From: Clostridia bacterium | GTDB lineage: Bacteria > Bacillota > Clostridia > Lutisporales > Lutisporaceae | DNA: 64,000 nt | NCBI GenBank assembly: GCA_035628995.1 | Contig: DASPIR010000026.1 | Location: 123,403-187,402 of the forward strand | Direction of reading: 5' to 3' | Shown here: positions 60,561-64,000 of the stretch, in pieces | Position numbering within the stretch: position 1 is the stretch's first letter | Layout: each line of letters opens with the position of its first letter | Translations under genes and position numbers: made by a program | The notes under the pieces: generated by a model | Seen by the model: only the letters and a program-made list of their open reading frames with translations | What the model was told of the DNA's origin: nothing | The model's database searches: none

Positions 60561-61817
60561 TCACAGGATGCTGCTCATAACAGGGTAATCCTCTGCACCG
60601 GAGCCACCGGTCATGGGAGCAAACTCATAGTCGGCAAATACTGCACGCATTACTGCGGTATTGCCGTATTTTTCTCGTATAATATCTATTGCGGTGTCGA
60701 GCGCTTGCTTCTTGTCTGCATTTGTTTCGTCAAATATGGATGCCTGCATGTATTCATCGCAGCACAAATCTGTTACTCTTACGCCAAGATGCCTTATCTT
60801 TTCACCTTTCCAAGCCTCGCAGAATAGAGATACAACATTCCTATATATTTCGTTGGTGATATTTGTTGCATTGTACAATCTGCGCTGGTGGGTATAAGAA
60901 TTAAGCTCTGAAGTTCGGATTTCCACACATACTACCCGGCAGCATGATTTGGCAGCTCTAAGACGAAATGCAACTGATTCTGTCAAGGATAACAATACTT
61001 TATAGGCTGTTTTATAATCTGTTACATCAAATCGGATTGTTGTACTGTTTCCAATTCCTTTCATTTGAAGAAAGTAACCTGAATGTACCAGTGATTCATC
61101 AAGTCCATTTGCATAGCACCAAATCAAATTCCCATGGGACTTCAATTTCATCTCTAATAGCTTTCTATCCGTGTTTGCAAGTTCGCCTATAGTACTGATG
61201 TTTAAATCCAATAATTTCTTTAGGGTTTTACGGCCCACCATAAATAAATCACCTACGGGCAGGGGCCACATTTTTTTTGGTATCTCCGACCTCCAGAGTG
61301 TGTGAACCATATCGGGCTTTTTTAAATCTCCGGCTACCTTAGCTAAAAGCTTATTATGGGAGATGCCAATATTGACTGTAAAGCCAAGCTCTCTATGAAT
61401 ATGGTCCTTAATCAGGTGAGCTGCTGTTACCGGATCACCAAAGTGAGGTTCCAATCCTGTATAATCCAAGAACATCTCATCTATTGAAAATCGCTGGAGT
61501 ACCGGAGAGTACTCCTTCATGAGATCATACAGTGTATTGCTGCATTTCATATATAAATAGTAATTTGGCGGTACGATAACTAATCCGGGGCATTTCTGCT
61601 TTGCCTGCCATATGACTTCTCCAGTTTGAACCCCATACTTTTTTGCAGGGGTACTTTTAGCTAATATGATGCCATGCCGATCTGCTTGATTACCCCCTAC
61701 GGCAGAAGGTATTTCACGCAGGTCAGTTTTTTCGCCGCACTGTATGTTGTACACGGCCTGCCATGACAGAAAGGCCGAGTTTGCATCAATATGCATGATA
61801 ATCCTGTTCTTGGACAT
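60561..61817 (-). CDS. Y-family DNA polymerase (DinB/UvrX-like)
   Basis: This translesion polymerase (418 residues) has the palm motifs IIMHIDANSAFLSWQA at the N-terminus and RFSIDEMFLDYTGL near 108, the KLLAKVAGDLKKPD fingers segment near 160, a helix-hairpin-helix (VGRKTLKKLLDLNISTIGEL near 200) and a little-finger domain. It resembles the SOS-induced UvrX/YqjW branch rather than housekeeping DinB. I start it at the MSKNRIIMHID Met (61817), which has TTGGAGGT just upstream; the open frame extends further to 61880. It follows a small gene in an operon with a LexA box. Confidence 0.9.
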   Translation of the reverse strand: MSKNRIIMHIDANSAFLSWQAVYNIQCGEKTDLREIPSAVGGNQADRHGIILAKSTPAKKYGVQTGEVIWQAKQKCPGLVIVPPNYYLYMKCSNTLYDLMKEYSPVLQRFSIDEMFLDYTGLEPHFGDPVTAAHLIKDHIHRELGFTVNIGISHNKLLAKVAGDLKKPDMVHTLWRSEIPKKMWPLPVGDLFMVGRKTLKKLLDLNISTIGELANTDRKLLEMKLKSHGNLIWCYANGLDESLVHSGYFLQMKGIGNSTTIRFDVTDYKTAYKVLLSLTESVAFRLRAAKSCCRVVCVEIRTSELNSYTHQRRLYNATNITNEIYRNVVSLFCEAWKGEKIRHLGVRVTDLCCDEYMQASIFDETNADKKQALDTAIDIIREKYGNTAVMRAVFADYEFAPMTGGSGAEDYPVMSSIL

Positions 61818-61858
61818 ACATACCTCCAATTCTGAAGTCGTTCCCCGTTCCCCCGCAC

Positions 61859-62122
61859 CTATATCTTGTATATATACCATCTTGAGGTGTCTATTTCGAA
61901 TCTAAGCTCAAAGGGTTTGATCTGGTTGCCGATTTGTGTCTGACAGGTGAATTTTATCATTCTGTTGCCGGCAAACTTATCAATATCCCTTTTTATTATT
62001 CTATCTACTTTTATTGTTATCAGTTCCGACCCATCATCAAGGTATCTGAACCTTATAGGTGCAGGGTTGCCTTCCAGATCGAAAAGTACTATTGCCTCAA
62101 TAGGCTTTCTAAGTGTTTTCAT
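61859..62122 (-). CDS. Small conserved protein upstream of the Y-family polymerase
   Basis: I do not recognise this 87-residue protein. It looks like a small beta-barrel (IEAIVLFDLEGNPAPIRFRY, ELITIKVDRI, MIKFTCQTQI, FELRFEIDTSRWYIYKI) with no membrane segment. It lies 41 bp before the polymerase gene and shares its LexA-controlled promoter, so a role as polymerase accessory or in DNA damage is likely by context. It is not a YolD-type protein by sequence. GGGGTGTGA precedes the ATG. Confidence 0.65.
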   Translation of the reverse strand: MKTLRKPIEAIVLFDLEGNPAPIRFRYLDDGSELITIKVDRIIKRDIDKFAGNRMIKFTCQTQIGNQIKPFELRFEIDTSRWYIYKI

Positions 62123-62151
62123 ATATCACACCCCATAAAAAAGAGTAAGCC

Positions 62152-62248
62152 ATTATACAAAATGTGAAAAAGAAGCTTTTTCACACTTTTGTTTCCTTAA
62201 TGCAATCACGGAAATTCGAATAATTCCATATAATATTATTTCCGTGCT
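62152..62248. repeat. Two-hairpin repeat, copy 2
   Basis: Hairpin A is TGTGAAAAAG/CTTTTTCACA (62163-62172 and 62176-62185). Hairpin B is CACGGAAAT/ATTTCCGTG (62207-62215 and 62238-62246). It aligns with 35054-35151. On the minus strand it lies in the 5' leader of the polymerase operon, where hairpin A is followed by TTTTGT and looks like a terminator. Confidence 0.7.
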
Positions 62249-62374
62249 ATCTATGTTTAGTGATTTAATATTAGCACGTTTTTACCGACTCAGAAACCTT
62301 GCTATAGTGCTGTATAAGCAAATTTTGCTAAATTACCTAGTTAATTCATGAGTATAAAGGATATCTCATAGAAT

Positions 62375-62394
62375 ATTATACGAACACGTGTTCG
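62375..62394 (-). promoter_or_regulatory. LexA (SOS) box and -10 element of the polymerase operon
   Basis: CGAACACGTGTTCG at 62381-62394 is a perfect palindrome matching the Gram-positive LexA consensus CGAAC-N4-GTTCG. On the minus strand a TATAAT (62380-62375) follows it directly, so LexA would occupy the promoter spacer. The transcript would carry a 5' leader of about 245 bases. Confidence 0.85.
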
Positions 62395-62445
62395 ATTTAA
62401 TGCATGTCTAATTCATTTTTTTGAGGTTCTTCTTTTTTCTCTGTA

Positions 62446-62472
62446 ACCAAACGGAAATGGGTACATAGTATG
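62446..62472 (+). promoter_or_regulatory. Sporulation-sigma-like promoter P1
   Basis: GTAACCAAA and GTACATAGTATG, with AC and CATA separated by 16 bp, match the pattern of P2, P3 and P4. The CATA core of the -10 and the AC of the -35 recall SigK/SigE promoters. Confidence 0.6.
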
Positions 62473-62516
62473 TAAGTGGAAAGGTGAACAACCTTTGATG
62501 AAAGGAGGTTTGAACT

Positions 62517-62786
62517 GTGGCGGGAGGATTTGGGGTGTTAAATCCCGGGACAGTCTCAGGGTGTGGGGCACCACCGGCACCTGTTAGAAGTTTTTTTGGG
62601 TTTAACAATTCGTGGATTTTGATAATATTACTTCTGATATTCGTACTCCCGCGCCTGGGCTTTGGCGGTTTCGGCGGCTTGGGAGGGCTGTTCGGGGGAT
62701 TTAGTTGGATTTGGATTCTGCTATTGATAGTCTTCTTAGTCCCTGGTATCTTGCCTGGCTTTCGCCTTGGCGGATTTGCCATATAA
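62517..62786 (+). CDS. Small Gly-rich hydrophobic protein 1
   Basis: This 89-residue protein has an N-terminal segment with GCGAPPAPV, two membrane segments (about 32-46, WILIILLLIFVLP; and 65-82, WIWILLLIVFLVPGIL) and a central GFGGFGGLGGLFGG stretch. It is of unknown function; the composition and its sporulation-type promoter suggest a spore membrane or coat protein. GTG start, with AAAGGAGG 8 bp upstream. It is followed after 32 bp by a related gene. Confidence 0.6.
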   Translation: MAGGFGVLNPGTVSGCGAPPAPVRSFFGFNNSWILIILLLIFVLPRLGFGGFGGLGGLFGGFSWIWILLLIVFLVPGILPGFRLGGFAI

Positions 62787-62818
62787 AATAACTACACTTT
62801 AAGGAGGGGGGTGAAAAC

Positions 62819-63043
62819 ATGGCAAACGGATTTGCAGGTGGATGTGGTGTTCCTACAGCAGTAAGCCCTATCATGGATATGTGCAAGGGCAATGGATTCC
62901 TTTTACTGCTCCTGTTGTTTGTGCTTTTAGCATCGTGCACAACCTTGGGTAGGGAGAAAAACTTCTTCTTTATCATAATACTTGCTATAATCGCTTTTGG
63001 CGGATTTGGCAGGACTTTCGGATTCGGCGGAGCAGAAGTATAA
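62819..63043 (+). CDS. Small hydrophobic Gly/Cys protein 2
   Basis: This 74-residue protein has GCGVPTAVSPIMDMCKGNG, a hydrophobic run ending in ASCTT, GREKN, then a second run (FFFIIILAIIAFGGFG) and the tail RTFGFGGAEV. Its last 58 residues are almost identical to those of the protein at 63293-63553, so the two are recent paralogues. AAGGAGGGGGGTG precedes the ATG. It is likely cotranscribed with protein 1 from P1. Function unknown; spore-associated by inference. Confidence 0.65.
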   Translation: MANGFAGGCGVPTAVSPIMDMCKGNGFLLLLLLFVLLASCTTLGREKNFFFIIILAIIAFGGFGRTFGFGGAEV

Positions 63044-63054
63044 TAACGGACGAA

Positions 63055-63099
63055 ATTCAGCCTGACCTATGAAATATTAGGTCAGGCTGAATGCATTTA
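63055..63099 (+). terminator. Hairpin terminator after protein 2
   Basis: ATTCAGCCTGACCTA pairs perfectly with TAGGTCAGGCTGAAT (15 bp), then GCATTTATTTG. Confidence 0.75.
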
Positions 63100-63105
63100 T
63101 TTGTC

Positions 63106-63132
63106 ACCAAATTAATGCATGTACATAGTATG
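63106..63132 (+). promoter_or_regulatory. Sporulation-sigma-like promoter P2 (no gene attached)
   Basis: GTCACCAAA and GTACATAGTATGG with the same 16-bp AC to CATA spacing as P1, P3 and P4. The only thing before the next promoter is a terminator at 63190-63227. Confidence 0.6.
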
Positions 63133-63137
63133 GAAGT

Positions 63138-63227
63138 GGGAAGGGGAGTTGGTCATACAATCCCGACCCAGATGCCATAACTCACCTCGGCATAAAAGTG
63201 AGCATCATCGCTCACTTTTATGCTTTT
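63138..63227 (+). ncRNA. Putative short RNA between P2 and a terminator
   Basis: A transcript of about 90 bases would run from P2 to the terminator GCATAAAAGTGAGC/GCTCACTTTTATGC plus TTTT. A GGAAGGGGAG ribosome-like site is followed by TTG with a 26-codon frame that runs through the terminator and resembles no neighbour. It is either a small RNA or the residue of a lost paralogue. Confidence 0.35.
63190..63227 (+). terminator. Intrinsic terminator after P2
   Basis: A 14-bp perfect stem with loop ATCATC and a TTTT tail. Confidence 0.85.
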
Positions 63228-63242
63228 AAAAGGAAAGTTGTC

Positions 63243-63269
63243 ACCAAATTCATGCATGTACATAATATG
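63243..63269 (+). promoter_or_regulatory. Sporulation-sigma-like promoter P3
   Basis: GTCACCAAATTCATGCATG leads into TACATAATATGG, nearly identical to P2, 24 bp before the gene at 63293. Confidence 0.6.
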
Positions 63270-63292
63270 GAATTGAGAAAGGGGGTGACATC

Positions 63293-63553
63293 ATGGCATA
63301 CGGATTAGGATATGGAATGGGCGGAGTAAATCCAGCGGTAGCAGCAGCTGGATGTGGTGCTCCTGTAGCAGTAAGCCCTATTATGGATGCGTGCAAAGGT
63401 AATGGATTCCTTCTACTGCTTCTGTTGTTTATACTTCTGGCATCGTGCACAACAATGGGCAGGGAGAAAAACTTCTTCTTTATCATAATACTCGCTATAA
63501 TCGCTTTTGGCGGATTTGGCAGAACTTTCGGATTTGGCGGAGCAGAGGTATAA
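63293..63553 (+). CDS. Small hydrophobic Gly/Cys protein 3
   Basis: This 86-residue paralogue of protein 2 has a longer Gly-rich N-terminus (MAYGLGYGMGGVNPAVAA), then GCGAPVAVSPIMDACKGNG, two hydrophobic segments and the tail RTFGFGGAEV. The shared region differs at only a few residues. AAAGGGGGTGA precedes the ATG. It has its own promoter P3 and terminator. Function unknown; probably made in the sporulating cell. Confidence 0.65.
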   Translation: MAYGLGYGMGGVNPAVAAAGCGAPVAVSPIMDACKGNGFLLLLLLFILLASCTTMGREKNFFFIIILAIIAFGGFGRTFGFGGAEV

Positions 63554-63569
63554 CAGTCTCAAGCCTTAT

Positions 63570-63590
63570 CCCATTGTAATGGGTTTTCTT
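63570..63590 (+). terminator. Short intrinsic terminator after protein 3
   Basis: CCCAT-TGTA-ATGGG followed by TTTTCTT. Confidence 0.65.
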
Positions 63591-63614
63591 ATTAAAAAAA
63601 TTTAAATTTTTGTA

Positions 63615-63641
63615 ACCAAATACAAGCCTGTACATATCATG
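63615..63641 (+). promoter_or_regulatory. Sporulation-sigma-like promoter P4
   Basis: GTAACCAAA and GTACATATCATGG with 16 bp between AC and CATA, as in P1 to P3. Confidence 0.55.
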
Positions 63642-63687
63642 GTATTGAAAAAAGGTACAGGGTGTATTATGGAAAGGAGGTGTCAAT

Positions 63688-63936
63688 ATGGTTGATGCAT
63701 TAACAGCAGGCAATGGTTTTGGAGGAGGTAACTTTGATCTTCTGGAGAGCAGCATAGGAGAGACTGTGACAATATTTACTACAAGCGGAGGACAGTCAGG
63801 TTCCGGCTTTACAGGGGTAGTGCTCGCTGTAAACCCATGCTTTGTTAGGCTTATTACCCACATAGGACCAGCTCCAGGCTGTGCACTTGGTAACTGCTGC
63901 GCACCCGTAGGCGGCTATGGCGGCGGCATTGCTTGA
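63688..63936 (+). CDS. Small Gly/Cys-rich protein 4, possible spore-coat component
   Basis: This 82-residue protein lacks membrane segments. It has a Gly-rich start (MVDALTAGNGFGGGNFDLL), an LSm- or DUF2642-like beta segment (ETVTIFTTSGGQSGSGFTGV, then VLAVNPCFVRLITHIG) and a Cys/Gly tail (PGCALGNCCAPVGGYGGG). Bacillota spore-coat proteins often combine such a beta segment with Cys-rich ends. AAAGGAGGTG precedes the ATG, and promoter P4 lies upstream. Confidence 0.6.
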   Translation: MVDALTAGNGFGGGNFDLLESSIGETVTIFTTSGGQSGSGFTGVVLAVNPCFVRLITHIGPAPGCALGNCCAPVGGYGGGIA

Positions 63937-64000
63937 ATGTATTGCTTTTCTATTATGCTGTAGTGCTTGTCAAAACAATCATTTATATTAAAAATAATAT

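Overview
The window reads as chromosome of a low-GC Gram-positive, spore-forming anaerobe of the class Clostridia. The signs are strong AGGAGG-type ribosome sites with many GTG and TTG starts, T-box leaders, an EndoAI/EndoA (MazEF) pair next to alanine racemase, a GerS-like germination lipoprotein gene overlapping alr, a LexA box of the Bacillus/Clostridium type, and four sporulation-sigma-like promoters. No rRNA, tRNA, CRISPR array, prophage or intact insertion sequence was found. The genus cannot be fixed from the sequence alone.

Layout. 1-1.2 kb: end of a DUF2161 gene and a dUTPase-like gene. 1.3-9.8 kb: an amino-sugar operon (nagR, nagE, a murQ paralogue, nagA, nagB, an unknown gene, then HPr, EIIA and Enzyme I), so a whole PTS relay sits beside GlcNAc catabolism. 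9.8-13.6 kb: a membrane diguanylate cyclase, a LysM-CAP protein and a Na+/alanine-type symporter. 13.6-18.0 kb: a second cell-wall recycling operon (murQ, murP, mupG, murR) behind a promoter that carries two palindromic operators. 18.2-20.2 kb: a MotA/TolQ-like and OmpA/MotB-like pair resembling ZorA/ZorB. 20.2-23.9 kb, minus strand: an aroK-aroB fusion, cyclophilin, and a ResA/CcdA thiol-redox pair.

23.9-29.8 kb: two nearly identical threonine T-boxes before thrC-thrB-hom, then a tryptophan T-box before trpS. 29.8-36 kb: CoA-disulfide reductase/rhodanese, acpS, gerS-like, alr and ndoAI-ndoA. 36-40 kb: a secreted repeat protein, a cobalamin adenosyltransferase and a small coiled-coil membrane protein. 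40.5-49.6 kb: surface polysaccharide genes (O-antigen ligase-like, GT4, DUF4330 pair, csaB, GT4, murA, tagA), with a decayed REP-associated transposase between the converging halves. 49.7-60 kb: a Lon-like protease, glycerophosphodiesterase, glnS, ahcY, an SAH/MTA deaminase and gltX. 60-64 kb: a GNAT, an SOS-controlled Y-family polymerase operon, and a cluster of tiny Gly/Cys-rich hydrophobic proteins.

How it works together. The nag and mur operons suggest recycling of peptidoglycan amino sugars: MurP and NagE import, MupG splits MurNAc-6P-GlcNAc, MurQ gives GlcNAc-6P, and NagA/NagB feed glycolysis. The single EIIA in the nag operon could serve both transporters, since neither carries its own.

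The most unusual signals lie between genes. Two adjacent elements of about 225-240 bp, each self-complementary along almost its whole length and each flanked by its own perfect 9-bp direct repeat, occupy 52.12-52.63 kb. A two-hairpin repeat occurs twice, 27 kb apart, with compensating stem changes. A TACC-N7-GGTA site is shared by the two thiol-redox operons. Four matched sporulation-type promoters lie at the right end, one of which appears to drive only a short terminated RNA.
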